DNA from: Sialis fuliginosa
Lineage: Eukaryota > Arthropoda > Insecta > Megaloptera > Sialidae
Length of the DNA: 64,000 nt
NCBI GenBank assembly: GCA_961205875.1
Contig: OY540816.1
Coordinates: 16,378,701 to 16,442,700, forward strand
Direction: 5' to 3'
Made by a program: the position numbers and the translations under genes. Positions 13,401-25,214 of this stretch are shown here, one piece after another. The notes beneath the pieces were generated by a model. The model searched no databases. It saw nothing but the letters and a program-made list of their open reading frames with translations, and was not told the DNA's origin. Each line of letters begins with the position of its first letter. Within the stretch, counting starts at the first letter, position 1.

Positions 13401-16400
13401 CAGTTCATTAATAAAAATTTTTTAAGATATATTTGTTTAAAAATTATCTTAAAAATTGGATTTTACTTTTTATGATAATGTTTAAACGAACATATCTTTA
13501 AAAATACTGAATCTATGAATTGAGCACTTGGGATCTTTTTTATAGGAAATTTAATTCTCTATAAAATGTTGCTGTAAGAAATTAAAATAAATACATTTTT
13601 CAACTAGCTATTCACGCATAAGAAAAAAAGTAATTTTTTCCATGTTAATAAAATGGGAAAAAGACTCAGTTTGCACTGTTCAAATTGTGACATGGAATTT
13701 CTGTTCTTTTTTTTATGCAAAGTTTATTATTTTATGCATTAATTGTTAGTACTTACTATTGTTGTGTCTAATGTGGACCCCGGAAGGACCAGGAACTGTT
13801 GAAATCATGTTTCCTGCATTCTTTGGTTTACGTTTTCTTGTTTGTATACCTTCTTTTTTCATACTTAGAGGGCGAGCAACCTGTATAAATAATAAAAAAT
13901 ATTAATAAATTATCACGTATATTTTTTTATACATATACTATATTTTGTAATGTGTGAATTGATAACTACACAAAAGTACCTATTATTCCTAATTTAATTC
14001 TAAAAAAGTATTTTTGTTCTAGATATGTTTATTTGTAATTATAATTTATTTAGAATCAATTGTTATTATTAATATTCTTTATACTGCTATGTCGATTATT
14101 ATATCTATGACATATAAAATATGGATTACAGTAATTCCTCCATTTACGCAGTTGAATTTTTTTTACATGTTAATTAATCTGCTAGACACCGGTTGTCACC
14201 ACGCACATGTATAATGGAACTTTCCACGAACTTATTCGAGTATTTCCATGGAGATAACATCGAGTAGGTGAGGCATCCGAAAAAGCGAACTTCTGTCGTT
14301 GGTAGAAAGAGAAATAAAGGATTGTGACCTATTTCATCTTTGTTAAACATAATCAATTTGATTGATTTTGAATAAAAATTAACAATAAGATGCTATATTT
14401 TTATGATAGTTAATCAAAAACTGTTATTATTATTTTTATTTTTTATCTCATCAAGACTAAAATAATTGAGAATATGGAACAGATGCCTATTTTATTACAC
14501 GGATTTTTATTTTTCAATTATGCGTTATTTAACGTGCTGTTTTTATGGAACTAATCAACCACGTGATAGAGGGATTACTGTATTTTAATTTAATTAAGAA
14601 AGTGTTAGATATAGTAAATCCGATTTTTTTCGAATTCAAGATTTTGATGGAAATATCCATACTGACGATTTTAGCTATTTTTTTTATATAATTATTTTGT
14701 AGATGTATTTGTAGTTGATTTACCACTGCCGTATCAGAGGGGCCAACTGGTTACACTATAAAAAATATATGCATATCTATTATGATACTTTTGTTTGTAA
14801 ATAAATACATTAATAGTTTTAATATAATACGTTAATCAATTAGTTTTATCTATAACAGTGACGTACAAAGTACGATATATAGTGGTTTAGGAAGGATGAT
14901 ATAAAATGAATCAGGAAGTATGACAGATATGAGGAATATCTATACGAGATAGATAGATAACTTCTGTTGAAGATATATATTTATTAAAAATAAATAAATA
15001 CATAGATAGTATAGTTTATTCATTTTTAACCTGTTAACATTTATCTGGAGATAGAGTATAATATCGTGAAGATTATTTGAAATCTCGCGCCACTGATTAA
15101 CAGCTGATGGTATAGTAGTTATCTATATTAACAACTGCGATTTTTTTTTAAATCTGTACATAGATACTAAGGGGGTTTCCCGTAATGATAATTTGTTATC
15201 ACTTAAAAACGTGTTTGTGTGTGTATATTTTGTTTATTCTAGTACAATTTATGCTGTAAATATTTACTTCTATTATTATGAGAATGTTGTAAAAATTTTG
15301 TTTTCGATACAATAACATAAATTTTAATTAAAGATTAATATATATAATACAGATTTGATATATTATAGTACAGAGTTTAATCTTTTACTAGTCTTACAAG
15401 GGAATCACCTATCCAGTTGAAGTCAAACGCAACTGCAATCGATTTTTTTTTTTTTATAGGTAGGTACATATGTTTAAGCGAATTTACAGAGGAATTTCAT
15501 TTTTTTGTCTATGCCACTACTACAACCCTAATTTTTTAATGCTAAAAAATACCACCTATTATAGGTACTTTTGGGGAAAAATGTATTTTTCATAAAAATT
15601 TTCAAAAATATAAATATATTTTTTGACTTTGATGAGCCATAACTCTGAACTGGAAACACGGCTAGCAATAACACTAATAATAAAAATACATTAGTTAATT
15701 ACCTATGAAACTGACGCATTGTAGTTGCTCTAATTACGTTACTTTGGAAGTTATGAGATAATCTTTGTTTGTAAATACTACTTTGAACGAATTTATTCAA
15801 CACCCTGTAGCTCAGAGGGTGTTGAAGATAGACCCCACCTTCCCGTACAATTTTTTTACTCACAATGAGCCAAAGAATCAGCTCTTAAAATATCTGTATC
15901 CCAAACCGGACCACCCTGTATATTTGTACTTATAAAAATTATCTTTAGATGCTGAGTTCCTTCTTGATGATTATCTCGCGTTCTATTTGTGATCAGAAAC
16001 AATAATTCCGGGTTTCATGTATATCTATATAATATATTATATACTGATGATTTTCTAAGTTGTAACTAATAAATCAGTTAGTCATATTTGCTATACCTAC
16101 ATGGGCGCCGGTAGGGGGGTGCAAGAAGGTGCACTTGCACCCCCCTGGCAAAAAAGAAAAAACACATGAAAAAATTAAGAAATACAATTTTTATTTTAAA
16201 ATTCACTCTTTGAATAACATTTTAAGTCATAGGTGTCTAACCTTCTGAACTTTCTGAGGACCCTTTTTTTTAGTCATGCTAATTTCAATGCAGGTTTATT
16301 ATTACAAAAATATTATTATTATTTTTTAATTATCCTCGCATATAATTTAATTTTATATATCTAAATGCAATGATAGAAATTCTGACGGCGCCCATGTATA

Positions 16401-19400
16401 CCTATGTATTGTACATGTACATGCGGTGATATTATAAATCGTTACAATTTAATAGAGAAGCAATGTGTACCCTCAATATGGAGTATGTATGTATATATTT
16501 TGACGTTATTTGAAGTAAACATTTCACAGTGCAAACATCACACACCTATGTATGTCTGTTATCAGCACATGGGCTGATAACGTGTCAACACAGGTGATAA
16601 CGAAAGATCGATCGCGCGAAGGCTTAATAATTGAATATTTCTCAGTAATCTTCCATAATACTCATTAATACATGTTATACATACATGTAAATGTACGTAT
16701 GTATGTATGTAGAAATAGACCAAGTACTTAATATAATGATTAATCGTTTCTTACGTATTCACTAAAATTTTAAAATAAGATGATTTTCTTTTTGTCGCTA
16801 AGCCAACAATTATACAGGCCTACGAAAATGGTCTTAACCGAATTATACTTTTCTTATGTATTTTTGAGCTCTGAATAAAAAATTTACAATAAAAAACTCA
16901 CTGATCCCCAAAATTTTTTTGCTATCGTCGGCCAACTGCAAAAAATATAAAATTTATATCAATTTTGAGATGCACCGATAAATTTTTTGACCAAATCTTG
17001 TAGATAAGATTTTTCTCTTTAATTTGCCTTTTTCGTATCTATGACCGTTTTGATCAAGTCTTTTGCAATTAGAACAAAAACCATATTTTGAACAAAAATC
17101 ACAAGATTAGGAAAAACTGAAAATCTTTTCTTCATAACTCCATCAAAAACGTCCGTACAGCGATACAAAAATAGCAAATTGAAGAGAAAAGTCTGATTTA
17201 CAAAAATCAATAATTAGATTTAGTCAAACAAATTTATCATGACTCATGGAGGCTCTCAAAGTTGATATACATTTTTATTTATTTTTGCTATTTTTTGACG
17301 ATAGCAATTTAAATATAATTCTTTTTACAGTAGTCTTGAAGACATACTTGTACCTATATATAATATATATTTTTTTATCAAAGGGTAGATGTATATATTT
17401 GTATATAAGATAATTAAAGTTAAACTTGTATTTTTTATTAGTCAATCTCTTATAAAATGTAATGTTGAAAGATAAATATTTGAATTAAAACCTATGTCTA
17501 AATATAGATATGAAATACACGATTAAACATGGTAACTGATTGATTTTATATCTGCTTTTCGCAAGTGCAGGTTCTAATCAGTCGTCACACTCATATACTG
17601 TTTAAATTTTGTATTTTTATTATTAACTTATAAGGATTATTTTAAATTATCATAACTTAAAAAAAAAAATAGAAAAATATTTTATATATCTTTTATTTTC
17701 GGATTATTATGAAAGATTAGATAAATCTCGTCTCCGAAATGTCTCGTTATAACCGAATGTCTCGTTTCATGAAAATTAAAGTTGATCTTCATTGAACGAA
17801 CTAAAGGTTCGTCTCCACTACACCGATCAGCAAGGTCACTTGGCAAAGCCGATCAAGTGTATAAAAATACCGTGAAGTTTTGTCGATAGCCTTAATGCCG
17901 TGTTTAGACCGAAAAAACAAAACAGCAATATCGTGTCTTTTTGGCATAAGATTCGTCTCACTATACCGATCGGCAATGCCACTCGACAAAGCCGATCAAG
18001 TATAGACATGTCGTACAGTTTTGCCGATGGACAGTGCGGCATATGCTTCTTGAGTAAAGCCTTAATATTCGTCTTCACTATACTGATCGGTAAGGCTACT
18101 CGAGCAGTTTTGCTGACAGACCGCGTGGCATGCCAAATTCAAACCTATTCGTAGTGATTTCATCAAAGGAACCGTCCCAATACGCGTAATGGGGACGCGG
18201 CTTACGTAGGATTTTTTTGCAATGCAAGGGCAACGTGATATGAAATGTGGAGCCTACTGGACGTTCTTTGCCAAATGGTATTACCGATCGGATTAGTAAA
18301 GATGAACCTTTACTTCTAAAATGTGTTGTGTATTGCAGGAAAAATACTTTATATTTGAATTCCTGTTACGAAGCTAAAGGCTTGAGTATTTTATACAGTG
18401 GTGTAGCTAAGAGAACGGGGGCCACTCGCAAAATATTTTGGGGGGTCCTACAAAAAAAACAACTCAAATTAAATCTTCCTAAACATCCAATATACGCAAT
18501 GTTGTGTTCTTGTTATTATTAAAAATTAGCATTTATTTAAATAAAAACTTATATTAATCAAAATTTATGTATAAACCACGTCTTGTTTTACACAAAAACT
18601 CCAAATCAATATTTTCAGTATATTTCTTCTTCTATTATATTCTATTTCTTCGTAAATAAGATTTTTATTAATTTATTTGTATAATTTTTATTTTGTTATT
18701 ACTTTTTTATGCGTATGCGTATTTTTTTCTGGCTTTCCGGGACCAACCCACATTGTGGGCCCTATTCCCAAGCCATTGATTTTATATAAACTAAGGTAAA
18801 CAAATTTTTAATCTAAAAAGCTAATCTAAATTATTCTTAAACTTTGATTCGACAGAGCTTTATTAATATCTGCTGTTAATATTAAAAAAAATGGTGAGCT
18901 TACCCCGTGTAATTTGAAGTACAGTCCACATGCGTTACAAACAGGTTCCCCACTGTTGTTTCTTCTCCAGAGGGTTGTTTGAGTTGTCGAACAATTGGCA
19001 CATGCTACTCCTGATCTCCTGTTACCACACTGCATAGATAAATGCAATTTTATTATTTAATATTATTTGCTTGATTTGAATATAAAATTAATCTGATTAT
19101 AATGATTAATTTTAAACGATTCTGATTGTAATAATGTTGTTAATTATTATTTTTGCAAAGGTATTTATTTTTATCACATTACGTTATGACTGCATTAATT
19201 ATCGTCCACAAGGCGTTGTGACATTTTCAAATTGCCAGAACGCGTTTTGGTCGATTATTAAACAAATATCAAATATCGATTTTCGATTGATGGTCTTTTT
19301 TAAATGTTTCATAATATTTTTTAGCGAAAATTAAGCATTCGTATTTGTAAAGATCATAAATTGCAACACCGCCATGAATGTTACTTGTTCGACAGTAATA

Positions 19401-22400
19401 AGGTAATACTTGATAATTTTCAATGCATGTTGAAAATATTTCTTTATTTTTTATAAATACTTTTTTCTTTATTGTGTAAATAGATACATATAAAATAGAA
19501 ATGTCCATTAACAAAAGTGGGTATTTTTATATTATACTGTGTATTATAAAACGATTCCACCTAATACAATTAAAACAAATAGTAATAACGGTTATAAGTT
19601 TATGATTTTCTGGAAAATTTTACGGTCGTAATAGCGCTTATATGATATTTACAGAACATCTATAAAATAAAAAATGCGTTGGTATAATATACAAAACATA
19701 CTTAAGAATAATTTTTACGACACTTTCTGAATCACTTTGAACGACAAACAAGGGAAACAACGTATAATGATTCATTTTCTTTGTTTTCGCCGCTTTTCTT
19801 TAAAAAGTAAGAGTCAATATATGTGTATATATTGTATATATTACACATATTCATTGAAATAGGTCAGATGTGTTTGATTTATGTAAAAGACAAATACATA
19901 TACATACTTTATATGTTTTTTTTACTTATCAAGTAGACATAATGTAATCTAAAATCTAGATCAATTTTTTTAATGAACTTGGACTAAATTTTGTATTATA
20001 TTCAGGACCGGCTTGGTATATAAATGTAGTAATTCGTAATTGAGAATAAAAATTAACATGAAAAGGGAATAAACTATTCATTCAATTTTGAATGTTTTCT
20101 TTGACAAAAAATAGCCTTAATAGGTTTTTTCTGAAACAAACATTATTTTGAAAAGCACGACAAAATTATAAAATTATAAATAGACCATAAGAAAAAAGCA
20201 ATTTTCACATACATATATATATGACAAATTTCCGCATTTTTTTCTACGTTCATTGGTTTTTAAAGATTAAATACATATTTTTTAAATTTTATACTATTGC
20301 AAATAACGTATAGTCTTAAAGTATTGTTGATTTAGTCAATTGGTCAAATAGTATTTTTCTTTTGCATTGGTTTCATTATAAAGGTGTCTCAGAAGTCAAG
20401 ACCCATAGGCAAAGAAAAAAGTCCAAACATTTATTACATAATCTATTTAAAGTGTGCACCATTGTATCTGTAACAAACAAAAAATAAATAGAAATTCGAA
20501 TGGTTCCTGACTTACGGGACAGCCTGTATCTGTGAGAATCGCAGAAAATGAGTGAAAAACACAATATTAAAAATTAAAGATTTGCTTACCGAAGTAGGTT
20601 TTTTGATTGGTCGCACCGGAGGTCTGTTGACGCCGTTGATTTTGTTATAGAGACCACACGCGTTACACAGGTAATGACCGGTACCGTCTCGTCTCCACAG
20701 CGGAGTGATGCTGGCTCCACAGTTCACGCACTCTTTCACGACGTTCATCACGGCTATAAGTAAATAATACACACTATGTAAAAACGCGATATTTGTCTTT
20801 CAGAAATATAAGCGGTTAAGTACATTTAATCAAAAAGAGAATAGATGTTTTATAAATAATGCAAATATAAAATTAACATTTATTTGAAATTTTTTCTTTT
20901 CTAGAATATAAAACCTTTTAAAAATAAATAAAACCGACTTAAAAAACCCTAAAAACACTGAAAATTATATAATAATAATTCAATTTAATAGTTTTTTTAA
21001 ATTTTTTTCTTAAAAACTTTCTTATTGGGTTGGCACCTACTTCAAAAACTGTTAAATTGAATTATTATTATATACTTCTTAGTGTTTTTAGGGTTTTTAT
21101 GAAATCGGTTAATTAATTTGTTTTTAAGCTTTATATTTTTTCCCTTTTAAATGGCGTATTTAAGAAGTCTATTGTCAAACTCTGATAAAAATGTGGAACT
21201 ACCTCGGAGGTATAGGCTTTCAAACACACAAAAATTGTCCAAATCGAGGCATGTTTGTCGGATTTATGCTCGTACATGCAAAAAAATATTTTAAATTTTC
21301 CTCCTTTTTTGAAGTCGGTTAAAAAAAGGATACTTGTCAAGTATTATGATGCCAAAACTGACAAAAAGTGGATTTAATAATTTGAACTAAATAGACTCTC
21401 ATTAATGAATCATGCAATTAGGCAGCGTTCATTAATTACGTAAGATTTTGGGGGAGGGGGGTTTCGTAAAATCTTACAAATCATTACGTCGACGAAGATG
21501 GGGAACCAAATCATTATTTACATACATTTAATTATTTTAAATAAGTTAACAACAGTTTTGGTTGTTGAAATTCCTTTACATATAAAAATTTTAATAGAAA
21601 AAAAATAATTAAAAAATCACTTTTTCCAATAAAACAAACAATCTCATATAAGGATGGTTTGCATATTTTCAATTTGACATTTTAGTTAAGATTTTATCTA
21701 TCTCTGTTGACTATAAATCAAACTTTAGAGTTGAAAAATCTACTAAAGAATTATATATTACTCACCGCCATCTGGATACGATTCCTCAACAACCCAAGCA
21801 CCCGAAGTACCACCATTTGCCGTGTACCCTGAATACATAGCAGTAACATTAGGGTCTCCTCCTTGTATCCCGCTCGAAGCGTTGACAAACGCGTACTCGG
21901 GTGATCCTCCGTTACCTCCGGCGCCGGCGTTAGGTGCTGTGGTCAGTCCGTTAGGCCAGTACTGCGAGTCATTGGCGTGATGGTGCTTGGGCGTCGGGAT
22001 GAACTGTTGACTAGTGTTGTTTGTGCCGTACAGGGTTACTTGCTGCGATCCAGGAGAGCCCGGGTTTTGCGGGTCGAAGTAGTGGTTTTGGTGTCCGGTT
22101 AGACTCCCGTATAAGATATGTTTTGATGGACCTGCAGAAAAATGTTTACTTTAATTATTTAGGAATACTTCGACCTAAAAATGTATATTAGGTATCTATC
22201 AAAAGAAATAGCTAAAGACGCAGATTTTGATGAAAATAAAGACTATTTCTTAACCGGAGCATAAATATTTAAAAATAATAGAGATTGCTAAAAGCGAATG
22301 TTTATCAAACTTAAATGTGTAAAAAATTTTTGCTTTCGTTACGAAATATGATATATTTTTATTTAAAATAAATCCTCGCAGAAGGATTACCCTGTAGTTC

Positions 22401-25214
22401 AATTTTAAGAGGTGCCGCAAGAGGGGGTCCCGTTTCCCTTTTAAATAACATGGAAAAATGATTCTTTAGTACTAAAGTTGGTATTACTGATGAAAAAAAG
22501 ACATTATTTTGTAGAAGATAAAATTCTCTACAGAAGTATCTGCAAAGTCATGTCAACGTATCAAATGTTACAGGCATTCAAAGTGATTTATTTTTTAAAC
22601 TGTACGTCTAAAAGGCTCTATCGTTTCTATAAAAATAAGTTAAATTGTAATTTTGTAGGAAATTTAATTCTCTATAAAAAAAATTCAGAGAGCTTTAGGT
22701 GTAAATGCAATGAGTTAAAACTTATAAGCGTTTTAAATATTTATTTTTTTACGGTATTATAAATAATTTTGTCTCGAGTAAAAGCTAAGCTAACGCTATC
22801 TGCGTGATATTAAATACCATAAATGACAACCCACTGACAGTTCTAATCAATGGTATTGTTTATTTTATATGAATGACGTCGATACATGCGCGTTAAGTAG
22901 AAATTAGTAATTTAAAAGCTGTGGTGACAAGTGTACCTCATAAAATGCATAGCATTAACATTATTATACATTTATTATCACTGATCTGAAATCCCGAGCG
23001 AATTCATAGCGATTTAACACCTCGCAGATTAAAAATCCACTAGACAAAAAACCTATGAGAAGAAAAGAAGTGTTAGCTTAACTTTTGCTTTAGAGTAAGT
23101 TCTTTATAATACCCGATATTAGAGATTGTAAAATGTTTTAAATAAATCAATAAAACTATTTGAGTAATCGATCGAGTGCTTTCGTTTGCAAAATTAGGGT
23201 GACGTTTTTTTTTCAGAATATAAAAAATATTAAAATTTTGTTTTATTTACTACATAATTTTTGAAAGTAAGATTTGCAAAAGTACGTGCTGTATAAGTAC
23301 ACAAACTATATATTTCCTAGAAATTCTAACAATACCTTTGTTTTATTACAATTATTCTTTTATAGTATTATTATTGTTAAGTATTATAAAAATGTGTTTG
23401 TGTACTTATATACATACATATGTATGTACACAATTTAGAATATTTATTTGTTATTTTCAATGCTATTTTTAACAAATTTTTAATGCGTTCTATATATTAT
23501 TATGTACGTAGTTATATTAATATTAGGAATTGTTTTTTAAATTTACATATAACATTATTTTATATTGATTAATTAGAATATAATATTTTAATAGTAGGTA
23601 TTATATTATTCATTATATGGTAGAAAAATCAATAAATAAAATCAATAGCTAATTAAGTCATTATAATTTAAGGAATAGATAATAAATAACCTTGAGCTGT
23701 CTGATTAGATTACGTCATTATTAAAAATAAAAATTTTTTTTTGTAGATGTCATTTAAAATTATGAAAAAAAAATTATATAAAAAAAATCAAAAACATTAT
23801 TTTTCTTCGTACAGAAAAACTGTGTAGAAAAAGATAAAATGTTCACATTTTAAATATCAAAATTAAACACGTGTGCAATGCTTAATAAAAAAAAACTTAT
23901 CTGCCCAAAAGGAAAAGTACAGGGGAGTAAAGAATGAAAAGGAAACAGAATGACTCGTTGATTAACCTTAAAAAATGTATTTTGAGTTAAATTGTAAAAA
24001 GCAAGTTAAAAGCGGTATTAAGTTCCAACAGACATTTTTTTTAAAGAATGGATACGAAAAAAAGGTCTTCACATATTATGCGGACAATTTTTAATTTAAA
24101 TTTACTGAAAAAACAACTTTTCTGAGTTCGCCACTGAATCGCTATTCAGTTAAAAATTGCAATTCTTACTGGAGTATCTCTAATATCATCCAAAGCCTAC
24201 CTGGTAAAGACGACGAAGTTAAAGTTGGATCAGCTTTATACAAAACCGTCGGCGGACTATCATCATTATGTCGAGATGTGGAAGCGCCCCCTCCCGGCGG
24301 ATACAAAGACACATACGTGTTGTATGGCGGTGGTATAGTGTGGAACTGGTGCGTAGCTTCCGTGTATATATTATTGTACGCTTGTTGATTCTGCTGTTGT
24401 TGTTGCTGCTGCAGTGACGTCACCGTCTCCAAGTTGGTGTACTCAGTAGGCTTGGGTTCGACTTCCTCGTATTTGATCGCATTCGATTCGTAGATGGCCA
24501 TGTTCGGATGCTGCTGCACGTGGTTTTGGTTCGACTCGACGATTGAGATCGTGGCAGTTGGAGGAGATGATGCGGTCTGGACGTATTCTTGAGTCTGGTA
24601 TTCGGATGTACCATCGTTTGAAGCGTACGTGGAATTTGTGTGGATTATTCTTTGGCTATATCTGTGAAATTAATTGTGTTTAGAAAATTTACACATTTTA
24701 TCTATTGTCACACTTCGTAATATCTTTATAATATCGGGCATAAATCTAAAATATTAATTTACCTGTCAGTACTAGGTGACGCATAAACTTGATGACCATC
24801 CTGTATCTCTTCTATTCTTGCTACATTTTCATACCGTTCCTGAATTTGTGGCGTCTGGGTATATCTGGTATGATCAATCGGTTCCCTCTGTATCTCGAAT
24901 CTCTCATATTCCGGTGATACTTCTTTATTCTCATTTGAGTAACTATCAGTCACAGTATCTTCCGAACTGGCACCATCTTCGGTAATCTTCTTCGGCGGTT
25001 TATCCCCAACCTGGAGATCTCTTTCAGAATGAAGAGTGTTGTTGTAATCTTCCTCAGTTATCTGACCAGCAGTTGTTATAATTCTTCTTGTAGTAATTAC
25101 ACTTTGTGAGGAAGGCGAGTCGATTGTTTGAGCTACTGGTTGGGTCATATTTGATGGAGACACTGATTGTCTAGTGTTGGGAGATTGGATTTTGTCTGGT
25201 GATCCACCTTCCAT
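10346..25214 (-). CDS. GATAe: GATAe-like GATA transcription factor, complete eight-exon gene
   Basis: Sequence-specific nuclear transcription factor expected to bind WGATAR sites; in insects GATAe maintains endoderm/midgut identity (family knowledge). Joining 25214-24763, 24661-24201, 22131-21766, 20753-20590, 19029-18904, 13880-13757, 11217-11100 and 10460-10346 gives an open frame of 642 codons (641 residues) with GT/AG at every junction and matching phases. Residues 1-426 are low-complexity, Ser/Thr/Gln/Asn/Pro-rich. The N-finger has Cys435, 438, 456, 459; the C-finger has Cys491, 494, 512, 515, followed by the basic tail [19 protein letters not shown] (526-544). A Ser/Thr-rich C-terminus follows. 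The assignment to GATAe rests on N-finger features ([14 protein letters not shown]) and its place next to a serpent-like gene. Pannier is the main alternative. Being a GATA4/5/6-class factor is nearly certain; the orthology is about three in four. Confidence 0.85.
10461..11099 (-). other. Intron 7 of the GATAe-like gene
   Basis: 639 bp, GTAAGA...ccag. AT-rich; nothing else recognised. Confidence 0.85.
11100..11217 (-). CDS. GATAe: GATAe-like exon 7
   Basis: 118 bp, acceptor tttttcag|TG, donor TCAAA|GTAAGA. It completes Met565 with exon 6 and leaves two bases for exon 8, so both junction phases agree. It encodes [20 protein letters not shown] and further residues to NRHIIS. No known domain; the exon is supported by its splice sites and by continuity of frame on both sides. 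Confidence 0.85.
11218..13756 (-). other. Intron 6 of the GATAe-like gene
   Basis: 2.5 kb. It contains the foldback element at 13272-13682, and nothing else that I recognise. Confidence 0.85.
13272..13682. repeat. Foldback element, about 80-bp inverted arms
   Basis: The left arm (gaacagcgcaaaccgagtct, continuing through cgcgtgaatagct) recurs inverted at 13600-13682 with scattered mismatches. It sits about 75 bp inside intron 6 from the exon 6 donor. Confidence 0.75.
13757..13880 (-). CDS. GATAe: GATAe-like exon 6, C-finger basic tail
   Basis: 124 bp, acceptor ttatacag|GTT, donor AATA|GTAAGT. It encodes [20 protein letters not shown] followed by [21 protein letters not shown]. The basic arm after the C-finger contacts the DNA minor groove and holds the nuclear localisation signal in GATA factors. 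Intron 5, separating it from the zinc-binding half of the finger, is 5 kb long. Confidence 0.95.
14129..14580. mobile_element. Pogo/Tc1-type MITE flanked by TA, 452 bp
   Basis: The left end CAGTAATTCCTC and right end GAGGGATTACTG are inverted repeats with one mismatch over 12 bp, directly flanked by TA on both sides (14127-14128, 14581-14582). No transposase frame. Confidence 0.65.
16100..16396. mobile_element. Non-autonomous hAT-like element, 297 bp, with exact 8-bp target duplication
   Basis: The ends CATGGGCGCCG and CGGCGCCCATG are inverted repeats. TATACCTA occurs immediately on both sides (16092-16099 and 16397-16404). The left interior carries a small hairpin (ggggggtgcaagaaggtgc against gcacttgcacccccc). 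Confidence 0.88.
16558..16601. promoter_or_regulatory. Cluster of three GATA-factor binding sites in intron 5
   Basis: GTTATCAGC, GCTGATAAC and GGTGATAAC lie within 44 bp, the first two as a perfect 9-bp dyad six bases apart. All three match WGATAR (TGATAA). Their position inside a GATA gene intron suggests auto- or cross-regulation. This is inference only. Confidence 0.35.
17808..18154. repeat. Tandem repeat, two full and one partial unit
   Basis: Units begin at 17808, 17952 and 18068 with ttcgtct..actat/caccgatc.g and share gcca.tcgacaaagccgatcaagt-like cores. Unit lengths are about 144, 116 and 87 bp. Open frames over this stretch on both strands are by-products of the repeat. Confidence 0.8.
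18904..19029 (-). CDS. GATAe: GATAe-like exon 5, C-terminal GATA zinc finger
   Basis: A 126-bp exon (42 codons, phase 0 at both ends) from acceptor tatgcag|TGT to donor CACGGG|GTAAGC. It encodes [13 protein letters not shown]..., then [19 protein letters not shown], then KLHG, the zinc-coordinating half of the DNA-binding C-finger. Ending right after KLHG is the ancestral animal GATA intron position, as in vertebrate GATA4/5/6. The serpent-like gene in this window lacks an intron here. Confidence 0.97.
19030..20589 (-). other. Intron 4 of the GATAe-like gene, between the two fingers
   Basis: 1.56 kb, GTAAGC...gcag. AT-rich; nothing else recognised. Confidence 0.85.
20590..20753 (-). CDS. GATAe: GATAe-like exon 4, N-terminal GATA zinc finger
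   Basis: 164 bp, acceptor cttatag|CC, donor TTCG|GTAAGC. It contains the complete N-finger: [19 protein letters not shown] followed by [20 protein letters not shown], with CX2CX17CX2C spacing. In the family the N-finger modulates DNA binding and contacts FOG/U-shaped cofactors. The end of the exon (VRPIKKPTS) is the linker towards the C-finger, and the junction falls at the intron position conserved between the two fingers in animal GATA genes. Confidence 0.96.
20754..21765 (-). other. Intron 3 of the GATAe-like gene
   Basis: 1.0 kb. It holds the inverted-repeat element at 20932-21110 and a related end (tgaagtcggtt) near 21310-21320. Confidence 0.85.
20932..21110. repeat. Inverted-repeat element of the 'AACCGACTT' type
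   Basis: The left arm (AACCGACTTAAAAAACCC, then TAAAAACACT and aataataattcaatttaa) recurs inverted at 21043-21110. A further copy of the terminus (GAAGTCGGTTAAAAAAAGG) lies at about 21311-21329, so the full element may extend to there. Confidence 0.65.
21766..22131 (-). CDS. GATAe: GATAe-like exon 3, Gly/Asn/Tyr-rich
   Basis: 366 bp between acceptor ttctgcag|GT and donor GGCG|GTGAGT. It completes a Gly codon split with exon 2 and leaves one base for the Ala codon that opens exon 4. It encodes a Gly/Asn/Ser/Tyr-rich low-complexity stretch ([13 protein letters not shown]... [10 protein letters not shown]... [10 protein letters not shown]) just before the N-finger. Its GC content is clearly above the flanking introns. 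Confidence 0.9.
22132..24200 (-). other. Intron 2 of the GATAe-like gene
   Basis: 2.1 kb, AT-rich. Short open frames (for example 22478-22762 +) have no recognisable similarity. No repeat stood out. Confidence 0.8.
24201..24661 (-). CDS. GATAe: GATAe-like exon 2, Gln/Tyr-rich
   Basis: 461 bp. Acceptor ttcacag|A at 24662-24663, donor CCAG|GTAGGC at 24200. It completes the split Arg codon (AG+A), reads 153 codons and leaves one base. The product is rich in Ser, Thr, Tyr and Gln, with a CAG/CAA-coded glutamine run ([12 protein letters not shown]) and a Pro/Gly stretch (YPPGGGAS), typical of a transactivation region. No fold is recognised. Other-frame open stretches over this exon are shadows. 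Confidence 0.88.
24763..25214 (-). CDS. GATAe: GATAe-like exon 1 (first coding exon)
   Basis: Starts at ATG 25214-25212 ([13 protein letters not shown]...) and runs 150 codons plus two bases of a split Arg codon to donor AG|GTAAAT at 24762. No domain is recognised. The segment is rich in Ser, Thr, Gln and acidic residues, as expected for the disordered N-terminus of a GATA activator. The ATG is the first in frame after an AT-rich 5' leader that contains a possible acceptor near 25264. Confidence 0.88.

Larger units (their letters stand above)
13881..18903 (-). other. Intron 5 of the GATAe-like gene
   Basis: 5.0 kb. It contains a pogo-like element, a hAT-like element, a trio of GATA sites and a tandem repeat, all listed separately. 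A transposon-end-like sequence (cagtggtgtagctaagag) starts at 18399. No coding exon seen. Confidence 0.85.

Noticed and set aside
17801-18154. Overlapping open frames on both strands
   Set aside because: Produced by the tandem repeat units, not by a gene.
24420-24614. Minus-strand open frame ([12 protein letters not shown]...) inside GATAe-like exon 2
   Set aside because: Out-of-frame shadow; the other frame joins the neighbouring exons in phase.
24776-24985. Plus-strand open frame antisense to GATAe-like exon 1
   Set aside because: Antisense shadow of a real coding exon.
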